Positions 1-7,916 of a DNA stretch of 64,000 nucleotides are shown piece by piece (position 1 is the first letter of the stretch; every line of letters begins with the position of its first letter). The notes under the pieces were generated by a model. That model was not told the DNA's origin. It did not search any database and worked only from the letters and a program-made list of their open reading frames with translations. The DNA comes from Streptococcus mitis SK564 (GTDB lineage Bacteria > Bacillota > Bacilli > Lactobacillales > Streptococcaceae): the NCBI RefSeq assembly GCF_000148525.1, contig NZ_AEDU01000006.1:143815-207814 (forward strand), read 5' to 3'. Both the position numbers and the translations under genes were made by a program.

Positions 1-246
1 TGGGATAGTTTCCTTGTCTTTACGCTTTCTCTAGTCATCAGTATTTGGAATTGGAAAGAAGCGGTCTTTCGTCCCTTTGTCAGTATGATTATTGCCCATC
101 TTGTTGTAGGCTCTCTGCTCCGTTACTATGATTGGATGGGAATTTCAAATGCTTTCCTCACAAAAATCATTCCTTTAGCTGTTCTCTTTATTGGTATTTT
201 TCTCTTGTTCCGTGGGTTTAAGAAGATAAAATGGAGTGAAATATAG
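1..246 (+). CDS. C-terminal part of a membrane protein (partial)
   Basis: The open frame enters from the left edge and ends at TAG 244-246, leaving 81 residues. The visible part is hydrophobic, with about three membrane segments broken by short basic loops and a Lys-rich tail (FKKIKWSEI), so it is an integral membrane protein. The start and most of the protein lie outside the window, and I do not recognise the family. A rho-independent terminator follows at once. Confidence 0.6.
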   Translation, partial: WDSFLVFTLSLVISIWNWKEAVFRPFVSMIIAHLVVGSLLRYYDWMGISNAFLTKIIPLAVLFIGIFLLFRGFKKIKWSEI

Positions 247-248
247 TC

Positions 249-274
249 AAAAAGCCGTTGCAAAACGGTTTTTT
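249..274 (+). terminator. Rho-independent terminator
   Basis: CCGTT-GCAA-AACGG stem flanked by A and T runs, directly after the partial membrane-protein gene. Its T run leads into the next promoter. Confidence 0.75.
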
Positions 275-282
275 GTTATAAT
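272..282 (+). promoter_or_regulatory. Extended -10 promoter for the aldo/keto reductase gene
   Basis: TATAAT at 277-282 is preceded by TG plus one base (TGTTATAAT), a good extended -10. No clear -35 is seen, which is common for extended -10 promoters. Confidence 0.6.
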
Positions 283-320
283 GAAGGGAAGAATGTTAGA
301 AATTTAAGGAGAAAAATTTG

Positions 321-1247
321 ATGAGATACATAACTCTTGGTCAAGATGACAAAGAATTATCAGAAATTGTTCTCGGAATGATGAGAATAAAAGATAAGTC
401 TGTAAAAGAAGTTGAAGAGCTTGTAGAAACAGCACTTTCTGTTGGAATCAATGCTTTTGACTTGGCTGATATATATGGTCGTGGTCGTTGTGAAGAACTG
501 TTAGGTCTTGTCCTAAAAAATCGTCCAGATTTAAGAGAAAAGATGTGGATTCAGTCCAAATGTGGCATTCGCATTGAAGAATTTACCTATTTTGATTTTT
601 CTAAGGACTATATTATAAAATCAGTTGACGGAATTTTGCAAAGATTGAAGATTGATCATTTAGATAGCTTGCTTCTTCATCGACCAGATGCTTTGATGGA
701 ATCTGACCAAGTAGCAGAAGCCTTTGATCTCCTTTATAAACAAGGTAAGGTTCTAAATTTTGGAGTTTCTAATCAAAATCCTATGATGATGGAGTTACTT
801 AAAAAAGATGTCAAGCAGCCGTTAGCTGTTAATCAGCTACAATTAAGTGCGGCTTTTACTCCAGGATTCGAATCAGGTTTTCATGTTAATATGGAAGATA
901 GTCAAGCAGCTATGCGAGATGGCAGCATTTTTGAATATTGCAAATTACACGATGTGGTCATTCAAGCATGGTCTGTCTTACAATTTGGGTATTTTAAAGG
1001 GAATTTTGTTGGAAATGAGAAATTTCAAGCTTTAAATCAAGTACTTGATCGTTTAGCTATTAAATATGGAGTAACCTCTTCAACTATTGCCATTTCTTGG
1101 ATATTGCGTTATCCAGCAAAAATGCAGGCAGTCGTAGGTACAACAAATCCTAAGCACTTGAGAGAAGTTAGCCAAGCGGCAAACTTTAGCTTAACAAGAA
1201 AAGAATGGTATGAAATTTATCTTGCTGCAGGGAATAATTTGCCCTAG
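321..1247 (+). CDS. Aldo/keto reductase, YdhF-like
   Basis: Probable NADPH-dependent oxidoreductase with the aldo/keto reductase TIM barrel; the physiological substrate is unknown. The usual catalytic tetrad is visible: Asp47 and Tyr52 (FDLADIYGRG), Lys80 (WIQSK) and His120 (SLLLHRPD). The NFGVSNQNP stretch near residue 150 is a family signature. ATG at 321 is preferred over an in-frame TTG at 318 because TAAGGAG at 305-311 is correctly spaced for it. Length of 308 residues is normal. It is a single-gene unit between two terminators. It resembles YdhF (AKR11-type) more than sugar-specific members, but that assignment is from motif memory. Confidence 0.85.
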   Translation: MRYITLGQDDKELSEIVLGMMRIKDKSVKEVEELVETALSVGINAFDLADIYGRGRCEELLGLVLKNRPDLREKMWIQSKCGIRIEEFTYFDFSKDYIIKSVDGILQRLKIDHLDSLLLHRPDALMESDQVAEAFDLLYKQGKVLNFGVSNQNPMMMELLKKDVKQPLAVNQLQLSAAFTPGFESGFHVNMEDSQAAMRDGSIFEYCKLHDVVIQAWSVLQFGYFKGNFVGNEKFQALNQVLDRLAIKYGVTSSTIAISWILRYPAKMQAVVGTTNPKHLREVSQAANFSLTRKEWYEIYLAAGNNLP

Positions 1248-1276
1248 GAGAAAATGCATTTAAAGAAATCACAGTC

Positions 1277-1303
1277 AAAAAAACGTTGCAAAACGTTTTT
1301 TTG
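1277..1303 (+). terminator. Rho-independent terminator
   Basis: AACGTT-GC-AAAACGTT type hairpin followed by seven T. It closes the aldo/keto reductase gene. Confidence 0.75.
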
Positions 1304-1368
1304 TTATGTGACCATTTGTCTGTCTTGATTCGTTAGGTACGGTTCATTGATGGATGATTCTGATTTAA

Positions 1369-1518
1369 TACTCAATGAAAATCGAAAAGCAAACTAGGAA
1401 GTTAGCCGCAAGCTGCTCAAAACACTGTTTTGAGGTTGTAGATAAGACTGACGAAGTCAGTCACATATATACGGTAAGGCGACGCTGACGTGGTTTGAAG
1501 AGATTTTCGAAGAGTATA
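1369..1518 (-). repeat. BOX element (boxA-B-C, boxA at the right end)
   Basis: About 150 bp starting with ACTCAATGAAAATC and ending with the complement of ATACTCTTCGAAAATC. It contains the core of the BOX-A1R primer, GGCGACGCTGACG, at about 1481-1493. BOX elements are dispersed repeats of pneumococcus and its relatives, thought to be mobilised in trans and to form stable RNA structures. Confidence 0.9.
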
Positions 1519-1652
1519 ACTATTCTGATTTACATACTATCAGGGAAGCAGTATCCCATAATTGACGGCACGCTAGTAGGTACTATAAAATGGACTGGAG
1601 TGATTTTTGGATTTTGATTGAGTATAAAACATCATAGAGAATAAAAAAATGA

Positions 1653-1809
1653 GAGGCTGGGACAAAAAGATTTTGATTTTAGGAATTCTTTATTATGACA
1701 TTTTAAAATCGATAGATTAGACAAAAAAGCGAACAAAACAGAATTCTGAGTGTCAGATGACTCGTTTTGTTCGTTTTTTATATTTAAGGTTAGACTTTTG
1801 TCCAAGACT
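1653..1809. repeat. Small repeat with imperfect terminal inverted repeats
   Basis: Left end GAGGCTGGGACAAAA (about 1653-1667) and right end CTTTTGTCCAAGACTC (about 1795-1810) are imperfect inverted copies. No coding capacity. I recall similar GGCTGGGACAAAA-ended intergenic repeats in streptococci but cannot name this one with certainty; RUP is one candidate. Confidence 0.5.
1723..1780. terminator. Strong hairpin, bidirectional terminator candidate
   Basis: AAAAAAGCGAACAAAAC pairs with GTTTTGTTCGTTTTTT. The A and T runs allow termination in both directions, including for the hemolysin III-like gene on the minus strand. Confidence 0.7.
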
Positions 1810-1815
1810 CCATTT

Positions 1816-2463
1816 TTACATGTAATAAACAATGGCGATGTATTGGAGTGCGGACGCAGCTAGGATAAAGAGATGCCAAATCATGTGGAAATAAGGTTTT
1901 TTCTTGGCGTAAAATCCAGCTCCGACTGTATAACAGAGTCCGCCAGTTACCATGAGACTCCAGAAAATTGGCGTCGTTTGACTGATAATGGCAGGAATGA
2001 TAGCTAGAACCAACCAGCCCATAATCAGGTAAAGAGCAAGGCTAAATTTCTCATTGACTTTTTTAGAAAAGATTTTATAGAGAATACCAAAGATAGTTGT
2101 TCCCCATTGGATGGCAATAATCAGATAGCCAAACCAGTTATTCATTAAGGTTAAGACGACTGGTGTATAAGAGCCTGCGATAGCCACATAAATCATCGAA
2201 TGGTCGATGATTCTCAAGACATATTTATGGGTCGAACCATAGGCCATAGAGTGATAAATGGTGGATGATAAAAACATGAGAAAGAGACTAATAACGAAAA
2301 TGGAAACGCCGATAGAGGATAAAAATCCGTGTGTCTCATAACTATAGGTGGATGAAATAGGCAGTAAGATGAGCATGATGATTGCACCCACAGCATGGGT
2401 CACACTATTAGCAATCTCCTCTCCAAAACTGAGTTGTTTGCTGAGTTTAAGACTAGTGTTCAT
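1816..2463 (-). CDS. Hemolysin III / PAQR family membrane protein
   Basis: 215-residue integral membrane protein with about seven hydrophobic segments. The conserved histidines of the hemolysin III/PAQR family are visible: THAVGA near residue 23, IYHSMAYGSTH near 70, and HMIWH near 195. The family is named after a Bacillus cereus haemolysin, but most members have no proven haemolytic role. The gene overlaps the upstream DUF1836 gene by four bases, so the two are probably co-translated. Confidence 0.85.
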   Translation of the reverse strand: MNTSLKLSKQLSFGEEIANSVTHAVGAIIMLILLPISSTYSYETHGFLSSIGVSIFVISLFLMFLSSTIYHSMAYGSTHKYVLRIIDHSMIYVAIAGSYTPVVLTLMNNWFGYLIIAIQWGTTIFGILYKIFSKKVNEKFSLALYLIMGWLVLAIIPAIISQTTPIFWSLMVTGGLCYTVGAGFYAKKKPYFHMIWHLFILAASALQYIAIVYYM

Positions 2464-2906
2464 CGGATTACCTCCTCTTCAGTATGATAGATTAAGGCTA
2501 GAGTTTGATGATAGAGTTTAACGGTTTGGCAGCTGGTTTGGATAATGGGGTTAGCTGGATCAATTCCTTGATTCATGTAGTTTACAAAAGCATCGTAGAG
2601 TTGATCTGAACTGGCTTGACTTTGGAGAGTATTCAGTGTCTGAGCGATTTCTTGAATCGAAAATACAGACTTGAGGGTTGTGATAGCAATCAGACGGGCA
2701 ATCTGTTGGCGTTGGTATTTTTTCTTGTCAGGCTTTGTCAGGTAACCATGTTTGACATAGTTATTGATCATGGATGCTGTTAGGCCCTTGTCTTTATCAG
2801 GAGAAATAGGGGCGCAGACCTGATTGACATAGAGCAAAACTTGGTCCAGATAGAGGTCAATGTTTGGAATTTCTGCCCATTTTGGGTAGGAAAAGGTAGT
2901 TTTCAT
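2460..2906 (-). CDS. DUF1836 domain protein
   Basis: Hydrophilic protein of about 148 residues that looks like the DUF1836 family, in which a winged-helix/MerR-like DNA-binding fold has been proposed. The stretch TASMINNYVKHGYL near residue 47 fits that idea. ATG at 2906 is chosen over the in-frame TTG at 2912 because AAGGAG lies six bases upstream of the ATG but touches the TTG. First gene of a two-gene unit with the hemolysin III-like gene. A regulatory role is inference. Confidence 0.7.
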   Translation of the reverse strand: MKTTFSYPKWAEIPNIDLYLDQVLLYVNQVCAPISPDKDKGLTASMINNYVKHGYLTKPDKKKYQRQQIARLIAITTLKSVFSIQEIAQTLNTLQSQASSDQLYDAFVNYMNQGIDPANPIIQTSCQTVKLYHQTLALIYHTEEEVIR

Positions 2907-2940
2907 TTTCAACTCCTTTTTATCTGGTTTTAATAACTAG

Positions 2941-2969
2941 ATTATAAAATAATAAAAACAGAAAGTCAA
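2941..2969 (-). promoter_or_regulatory. Sigma-70-type promoter for DUF1836-hemolysin III genes
   Basis: Read on the minus strand: TTGACT (2969-2964), 17-bp spacer, TATAAT (2946-2941). Confidence 0.8.
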
Positions 2970-2980
2970 GTTTTAACTGC

Positions 2981-3009
2981 TTGTAGAAAGACTTAAATTA
3001 TGCTATGAT
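2981..3009 (+). promoter_or_regulatory. Promoter for GNAT-ogt-ArsC genes
   Basis: TTGTAG (2981-2986), 17-bp spacer, TATGAT (3004-3009) with an extended TG at 3001-3002. Divergent from the DUF1836 promoter. Confidence 0.7.
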
Positions 3010-3040
3010 GGGAGAAACTAGTCAGAAATGAGGAGAAAAG

Positions 3041-3535
3041 ATGGAGATTCGTTTAGCTTTTCCAAATGAAGTAGATGCCATCATGCAAGTGATGGAGGAT
3101 GCTAAAAAATGTTTAGCGGATGCTGGTAGTGACCAGTGGCAAAATGGTTATCCAAATGTAGATGTTATTATTGAGGATATTATCTCAGGCCAAGCCTACG
3201 TAGCCTTGGAGGATGGAGAACTATTAGCCTATGCTGCTGTGACTAAGAGTCCAGAGGAGGCCTATGAAGATATTTATGAGGGAAACTGGCAAGCTGGAGA
3301 GTCAGAATATCTAGTCTTTCACCGTATTGCTGTGGCAGCAGATGTGCAGGGACAAGGAGTTGCTCAAACCTTTTTAGAGGGCTTGATTGAAGGTTTTGAC
3401 TATCTAGATTTTCGCTCAGATACGCATGTTACAAACAAGGCCATGCAGCATATCTTTGAAAAACTCAGTTTTAAACAGGTTGGTAAGGTTCCAGTTGATG
3501 GCGAACGCTTAGCCTATCAAAAATTGAAGAAATAA
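3041..3535 (+). CDS. GNAT family N-acetyltransferase
   Basis: 164 residues with the GNAT acetyl-CoA-binding fold. FHRIAVAADVQGQGVAQTF (about residues 90-108) is the R/Q-x-x-G-x-G/A pyrophosphate-binding loop, and the C-terminal HVTNKAMQHIFEKLSF segment is typical. The acceptor substrate cannot be inferred. AGGAG precedes the ATG. The stop overlaps the ATG of ogt by one base, so it heads a three-gene unit. Confidence 0.85.
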   Translation: MEIRLAFPNEVDAIMQVMEDAKKCLADAGSDQWQNGYPNVDVIIEDIISGQAYVALEDGELLAYAAVTKSPEEAYEDIYEGNWQAGESEYLVFHRIAVAADVQGQGVAQTFLEGLIEGFDYLDFRSDTHVTNKAMQHIFEKLSFKQVGKVPVDGERLAYQKLKK

Positions 3536-4044
3536 TGCAAAAGAAGTACGCAAAAATGCTCTATTCTTCGCCAATTGGCTCCCTTTCTCTCGTAGCTGAT
3601 GACCAGTATTTGTATGGCATTTGGGTGCAGGAGCAGAAGCATTTTGAGAGAGGGATAGGAGATGACACGATAGAAGCAGTTGTTAGTCATCCCATTTTAG
3701 ACTCAGTTATTGCTTGCTTAGATGCTTACTTTAAAGGCAAGTCTCGGGATTTATCCGACTTGCCCTTGGCTCCAATCGGAACGGATTTTGAAAAGCGAGT
3801 TTGGTCCTATTTACAGGGAATTCCTTATGGTCAGACAGTGACCTATGGACAAATAGCCCAAGATTTGCAAGTGCCTTCTGCTCAAGCAATTGGTGGAGCA
3901 GTGGGACGCAATCCTTGGTCTATCCTAGTACCTTGTCATCGGGTGCTGGGAGTAGGTAAGCGTCTGACAGGTTATGCTGCAGGAGTGGAAAAGAAAGCTT
4001 GGCTCTTGGAGCATGAAGGAGCAGATTTTAAAGATATAAATTAG
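3535..4044 (+). CDS. ogt: Methylated-DNA-protein cysteine methyltransferase
   Basis: Suicide DNA-repair protein that moves the alkyl group from O6-alkylguanine onto its own cysteine. The active-site motif PCHRV is present, with acceptor Cys134, preceded by the helix-turn-helix PYGQTVTYGQIAQDL near residues 97-111 and a GAVGRNP loop. 169 residues is normal for Ogt. It begins in the TAATG overlap with the GNAT gene. Confidence 0.9.
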   Translation: MQKKYAKMLYSSPIGSLSLVADDQYLYGIWVQEQKHFERGIGDDTIEAVVSHPILDSVIACLDAYFKGKSRDLSDLPLAPIGTDFEKRVWSYLQGIPYGQTVTYGQIAQDLQVPSAQAIGGAVGRNPWSILVPCHRVLGVGKRLTGYAAGVEKKAWLLEHEGADFKDIN

Positions 4045-4056
4045 AAAGTGAAACAC

Positions 4057-4413
4057 ATGTTAGAATTTATCGAATACCCAAAATGTTCAACTTGTAAAAA
4101 AGCAAAACAAGAATTAAATCAATTAGGTGTGGACTATAAAGCCGTTCATATCGTCGAAGAAACACCTAGCCAAGAAGTCATTTTAAACTGGCTAGAAACC
4201 TCAGGTTTCGAGTTGAAGCAATTTTTTAACACCAGTGGAATCAAATACCGTGAATTGGGGCTGAAAGATAAGGTAGGAAGCCTGTCAAACCAAGAAGCGG
4301 CTGAGTTGCTAGCAAGTGACGGCATGTTGTTAAAACGCCCCATTTTAGTAGAAAATGGAACTGTTAAGCAAATCGGTTATCGAAAACCTTATGAAGAATT
4401 GGGATTGAAATAG
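4057..4413 (+). CDS. ArsC/Spx-family thioredoxin-fold protein
   Basis: 118 residues with a thioredoxin-like fold, N-terminal Cys10-x-x-Cys13 (YPKCSTCKKA) and the RPILVENG region of the ArsC/Spx/YffB family. It lacks recognisable arsenate operon partners, so arsenate reduction is not implied, and a role as a small reductase is as likely. ATG at 4057 is chosen because residues from there match family starts; an in-frame GTG at 4048 would add three residues. Neither start has a strong ribosome-binding site. Confidence 0.75.
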   Translation: MLEFIEYPKCSTCKKAKQELNQLGVDYKAVHIVEETPSQEVILNWLETSGFELKQFFNTSGIKYRELGLKDKVGSLSNQEAAELLASDGMLLKRPILVENGTVKQIGYRKPYEELGLK

Positions 4414-4441
4414 TTTTTATCTATCTCTTTGATAGATAAAA
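4414..4441. terminator. Hairpin after the ArsC-like gene
   Basis: TTTTATCTATC-TCTTT-GATAGATAAAA, a perfect stem. The 3' T run is weak, so it may act mainly as a barrier or as a reverse terminator. Confidence 0.5.
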
Positions 4442-4570
4442 TATATAACCTCCCTGTTTCAAAGTATGATAAACTAGTAGGTAGACAAAGTCTGTATCTG
4501 ACCGTAGCAAATAATTTCATTGACGGCAGAAGTATGGTAGAATGAATCATTATCAGGAGAGGATGTTTTT

Positions 4571-5371
4571 ATGAATGTTACAACGATTTTAGCATCAGAT
4601 TGGTACCAAAACTTGATGCAATTGATTCCGGATGGCAAGCTGTTTAGCCTGCGTTCGGTCTTTGATGGGATTCCGAGAATTGTTCAACAACTTCCAACAA
4701 CGATTATGTTGACAATTGGTGGTGCCCTTTTTGGCTTGGTTTTGGCGCTTCTTTTTGCCATTGTGAAGATCAATCGTGTCAAGATTTTATATCCCTTGCA
4801 GGCCTTCTTTGTTAGTTTCTTAAAAGGGACACCGATTTTGGTGCAACTCATGTTGACCTACTACGGAATCCCTTTGGCTTTGAAAGCTCTCAATCAGCAA
4901 TGGGGTACTGGTTTCAATATCAATGCGATTCCAGCGGCTGTTTTTGCGATTGTAGCCTTTGCCTTTAATGAGGCAGCTTATGCTAGTGAAACCATTCGTG
5001 CAGCCATTCTCTCAGTCAATCCTGGTGAGATTGAGGCAGCACGCAGTCTGGGGATGACCCGAGCGCAAGTTTATCGTCGAGTGATTATTCCAAATGCGGC
5101 AGTTGTGGCGACTCCAACCTTAATCAATTCCCTAATCGGATTGACCAAGGGAACTTCCCTAGCCTTTAGTGCGGGTGTTGTCGAAGTCTTTGCCCAAGCT
5201 CAGATTTTGGGTGGTGCCGATTACCGCTATTTTGAACGCTTTATTTCCGTTGCCCTTGTTTATTGGGTAGTCAATATCGGTATTGAAAGTCTTGGTCGTT
5301 TCATAGAGAGAAAAATGGCTATTTCTGCACCTGATACAGTGCAAACAGATGTGAAAGGAGACCTTCGTTAA
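4571..5371 (+). CDS. Amino-acid ABC transporter permease (His/Glu/Gln type)
   Basis: 266-residue inner-membrane permease of a polar amino-acid importer. About five membrane segments; the permease-ATPase coupling loop EAARSLGMTRAQVY is seen near residue 155. It overlaps the ATPase gene by one base. No substrate-binding protein gene is adjacent, so the binding protein must be encoded elsewhere. The leader holds TTGACG at 4520-4525 and TGGTAGAAT at 4535-4543, but their spacing is short and only the extended -10 is convincing. Confidence 0.88.
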   Translation: MNVTTILASDWYQNLMQLIPDGKLFSLRSVFDGIPRIVQQLPTTIMLTIGGALFGLVLALLFAIVKINRVKILYPLQAFFVSFLKGTPILVQLMLTYYGIPLALKALNQQWGTGFNINAIPAAVFAIVAFAFNEAAYASETIRAAILSVNPGEIEAARSLGMTRAQVYRRVIIPNAAVVATPTLINSLIGLTKGTSLAFSAGVVEVFAQAQILGGADYRYFERFISVALVYWVVNIGIESLGRFIERKMAISAPDTVQTDVKGDLR

Positions 5372-6114
5372 TGATTAAGATTTCGAATTTAAGCAAATCC
5401 TTTTCAGGACAGACTGTCTTGGATCATCTGGACTTGGATATTCAAAAAGGGGAAGTCGTAGCCTTGATTGGTTCTTCGGGAGCTGGAAAATCAACCTTCC
5501 TTCGTAGTCTCAATTATCTTGAAACACCTGACAGTGGCTCTATTCAGATTGATGATTTCTCAGTTGATTTTTCTAAAATCACTCAAGAAGAAATCCTTGC
5601 CCTACGCCGTAAGCTGTCTATGGTTTTCCAACAGTTTAATTTGTTTGAACGCCGAACAGCACTTGATAATGTAAAAGAAGGCTTGGTTGTTGTTAAGAAA
5701 TTATCTGACCAAGAAGCAACTAAGATTGCCAAGGAAGAGTTGGCTAAGGTTGGGCTTTCTGACCGTGAAAACCATTACCCTCGCCATTTATCAGGTGGAC
5801 AGAAGCAACGGGTTGCTCTAGCGCGTGCTCTTGCCATGAAACCAGATGTCTTGCTCTTAGACGAACCAACTTCAGCTCTTGACCCAGAATTGGTCGGTGA
5901 AGTAGAGAAGTCTATTGCAGACGCTGCTAAGTCAGGTCAAACCATGATTTTGGTCAGTCATGACATGTCCTTTGTAGCCCAAGTGGCTGATAAGATTCTC
6001 TTCTTAGATAAGGGGAAAATTATCGAGTCTGGAACACCAGATGAGATTATCCACCATCCTAAAGAAGAGCGGACAAAAGAATTCTTCGCTAGTTACAAAC
6101 GGACTTATATTTGA
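5371..6114 (+). CDS. Amino-acid ABC transporter ATP-binding protein
   Basis: 247-residue ABC ATPase that powers the permease upstream. Walker A GSSGAGKST at residues 34-42, Q-loop FQQFNLF, signature LSGGQKQRVALA, Walker B LLLDEPTSALDPE and the switch His in LVSHDMSF are all intact. The sequence most resembles the GlnQ/HisP group, and the exact amino acid is not determinable. Translation is coupled to the permease. Confidence 0.92.
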   Translation: MIKISNLSKSFSGQTVLDHLDLDIQKGEVVALIGSSGAGKSTFLRSLNYLETPDSGSIQIDDFSVDFSKITQEEILALRRKLSMVFQQFNLFERRTALDNVKEGLVVVKKLSDQEATKIAKEELAKVGLSDRENHYPRHLSGGQKQRVALARALAMKPDVLLLDEPTSALDPELVGEVEKSIADAAKSGQTMILVSHDMSFVAQVADKILFLDKGKIIESGTPDEIIHHPKEERTKEFFASYKRTYI

Positions 6115-6130
6115 TATAATAGATAAAGAA

Positions 6131-6165
6131 AAACTCAGTTAGCTGGACTAGCTGAGTTTACTCTT
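6131..6165 (+). terminator. Rho-independent terminator
   Basis: A 12-bp stem with one G-T wobble (AAACTCAGTTAG / CTAGCTGAGTTT) ends the ABC transporter unit. Confidence 0.65.
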
Positions 6166-6191
6166 TAAAAAAGATAGAAATGAGAGAAATC

Positions 6192-6416
6192 ATGCTACTG
6201 CAACTATTTTCTTTATATTTCGAGAGTTTGATCTTGACCACCATCCTCGTCCTGATTTTTTTAGGGATTTGGATTGGACTGAGAGCCATGTCGGGAGTGG
6301 ATAAGACAGCCAAGGCTCGCCAAGCCCATCTCTATGATATGATTATGATTGGAGTCTTGGTTGTTCCAGTATTATCCTTTGCGGTTATGAGTTTAATTCT
6401 TGTTTTCAAGGCATAA
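6192..6416 (+). CDS. DUF4059-like small membrane protein
   Basis: 74 residues with two hydrophobic helices and a short charged loop (RAMSGVDKTAKARQAH) between them. It matches my memory of the DUF4059 protein encoded upstream of trxB in pneumococcus. ATG at 6192 is preferred to an in-frame ATG at 6180 because GAGAGA is placed for the later start. Function unknown. Confidence 0.65.
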   Translation: MLLQLFSLYFESLILTTILVLIFLGIWIGLRAMSGVDKTAKARQAHLYDMIMIGVLVVPVLSFAVMSLILVFKA

Positions 6417-6481
6417 TCCTTGCATGATTGACAAGAAAGAGTTAGAATAAAGATAGTTACAACAAGAAAGAAGGAAACTAT

Positions 6482-7393
6482 ATGTACGATACTATTATTA
6501 TCGGTGCTGGACCTGCAGGAATGACTGCAGCCTTGTATGCTGCTCGAAGCAATCTGAAAGTAGCCTTGATTGAAGGTGGTCTGCCAGGTGGTCAGATGAA
6601 TAATACATCTGATATTGAAAATTACCCTGGATACGCTAATATTAGTGGGCCAGAATTGGCAGAAAAAATGTTTGAACCGCTTGAAAATCTTGGTGTTGAG
6701 CACATTTATGGTTATGTTGAAAATGTCGAAGACCATGGTGATTTTAAGAAAGTGATTACTGATGACCAAACATATGAAACTCGTACAGTTATCGTAGCAA
6801 CTGGTTCTAAACACCGTCCTTTGGGAGTGCCTGGAGAAGAAGAACTGAACAGTCGAGGTGTTTCTTACTGTGCCGTGTGTGATGGTGCTTTCTTCCGTGA
6901 CCAAGATTTGCTGGTAGTTGGTGGTGGAGATTCGGCTGTTGAAGAAGCCCTCTTCTTGACTCGTTTTGCTAAGACTGTTACCATTGTTCACCGTCGTGAC
7001 CAACTTCGTGCTCAAAAGGTTTTACAAGATCGTGCCTTTGCGAATGAGAAAGTCAACTTTATCTGGGATTCTGTAGTGAAGGAAATCAAGGGTGAAAACA
7101 GAGTAGAATCTGTCGTATTTGAAAATGTGAAAACAGGTCAAGTGACAGAGCAAGCCTTTGGTGGTGTCTTTATCTATGTTGGATTGGACCCTCTTAGCGA
7201 TTTTGTTAAAGAATTGAATATCCAAGATCAGGCAGGTTGGGTTGTGACAGATAACCACATGAAAACTGCAGTTGACGGTATCTTTGCAGTTGGAGATGTT
7301 CGCTTGAAAGACCTTCGCCAAGTAACAACAGCAGTTGGAGATGGAGCTATCGCTGGTCAAGAAGCTTACAAGTTTATCACCGAACATAGTTAA
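6482..7393 (+). CDS. trxB: Thioredoxin-disulfide reductase
   Basis: 303-residue flavoprotein that uses NADPH to reduce thioredoxin in the cytosol. FAD-binding GAGPAGMTAALYAAR at residues 8-22, redox pair Cys130-A-V-Cys133 followed by DGAF, NADPH-binding GGGDSAVEEA, and the FAD-binding GIFAVGDVR near the C-terminus. Length is normal. AAGGAAAC precedes the ATG. A terminator hairpin closes the gene. Confidence 0.95.
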   Translation: MYDTIIIGAGPAGMTAALYAARSNLKVALIEGGLPGGQMNNTSDIENYPGYANISGPELAEKMFEPLENLGVEHIYGYVENVEDHGDFKKVITDDQTYETRTVIVATGSKHRPLGVPGEEELNSRGVSYCAVCDGAFFRDQDLLVVGGGDSAVEEALFLTRFAKTVTIVHRRDQLRAQKVLQDRAFANEKVNFIWDSVVKEIKGENRVESVVFENVKTGQVTEQAFGGVFIYVGLDPLSDFVKELNIQDQAGWVVTDNHMKTAVDGIFAVGDVRLKDLRQVTTAVGDGAIAGQEAYKFITEHS

Positions 7394-7398
7394 TTATG

Positions 7399-7445
7399 AA
7401 AACGCATAGTATCAGATTTACAAAAAATTTGACACTATGCGTTTT
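7399..7445. terminator. Bidirectional terminator
   Basis: AAAACGCATAGT pairs with ACTATGCGTTTT. It lies between trxB and the convergent small gene. Confidence 0.85.
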
Positions 7446-7505
7446 ATTGTGGGAAAATTAATTTCATTTTCTACTGAAATTGAGTTTTGCCAGCCTCTTA
7501 TATTT

Positions 7506-7691
7506 TTAGAAAAATCCTTTAATCTTGCTAACTAGGCCATCTAGACCTTCTGAACCAGAAATCAACTGCTGAGCTTGAGAGAAGTATTCTCCAAGTTGTT
7601 CTTGATTTTCTGCAACGAATGTCTTAGCAGCTTCGAAATCTTTTGTTTCGATTAACTCTTTTACTTGATTAAACAAATCTAATGGGTTCAT
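7506..7691 (-). CDS. Small conserved acidic helical protein, function unknown
   Basis: 61 residues, cytoplasmic in character, predicted mostly helical and rich in Glu/Gln, with KTFVAENQEQL in the middle and VSKIKGFF at the end. AAGGAG lies seven bases before the ATG, which together with codon use supports a real gene. I recall similar short proteins in other streptococci but know no function. Confidence 0.65.
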   Translation of the reverse strand: MNPLDLFNQVKELIETKDFEAAKTFVAENQEQLGEYFSQAQQLISGSEGLDGLVSKIKGFF

Positions 7692-7851
7692 CTTATTTCT
7701 CCTTTTCTGTACTTAATTATTTAACCATCTTTATGATAAAAAATCAACTGTTGCTGCTTTTGGCTAGGACCTGTTTTTATCTACAAGTTCTCATAACTAA
7801 GATTCTAACTACCAAAACAAGGTGGACATAAAAATGTTCGGGTTTTTCTAG

Positions 7852-7887
7852 TGTATCCATGAAATAAAAACGGATACATGGTATAAT
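7852..7887 (+). promoter_or_regulatory. rpiA promoter with an inverted-repeat operator candidate
   Basis: TATAAT at 7882-7887 is preceded by an extended TG (TGGTATAAT). Arms TGTATCC (7852-7858) and GGATACA (7872-7878) form a perfect inverted repeat with 13 bp between them. The right arm sits between the -35 region and the -10, where a repressor could block transcription. Confidence 0.55.
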
Positions 7888-7916
7888 AGAGGTAGCTCTT
7901 TAATGGAGGTGTTTGA

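Larger units (their letters stand above)
1248..1815. other. 568-bp intergenic region without a gene
   Basis: No plausible ORF with a ribosome-binding site. It contains the terminator above, a BOX element, a promoter-like pair (TTGACG 1562-1567, TATAAA 1584-1589, 16-bp spacer) and a second repeat with terminal inverted repeats and a strong terminator hairpin. A short transcript from about 1597 to 1779 is possible. Confidence 0.6.

Noticed and set aside
4048..4413. Arsenate reductase
   Set aside because: Fold and CxxC fit the ArsC/Spx superfamily, but no arsenic operon is present and the family includes proteins without that activity.
6332..7015. 227-residue open frame on the minus strand across trxB
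   Set aside because: It is antisense to a clear trxB gene, has no ribosome-binding site and a composition rich in Ser, Thr and Cys typical of shadow frames.
7022..7387. 121-residue minus-strand frame in the second half of trxB
   Set aside because: Shadow of trxB; no start signals and no family resemblance.
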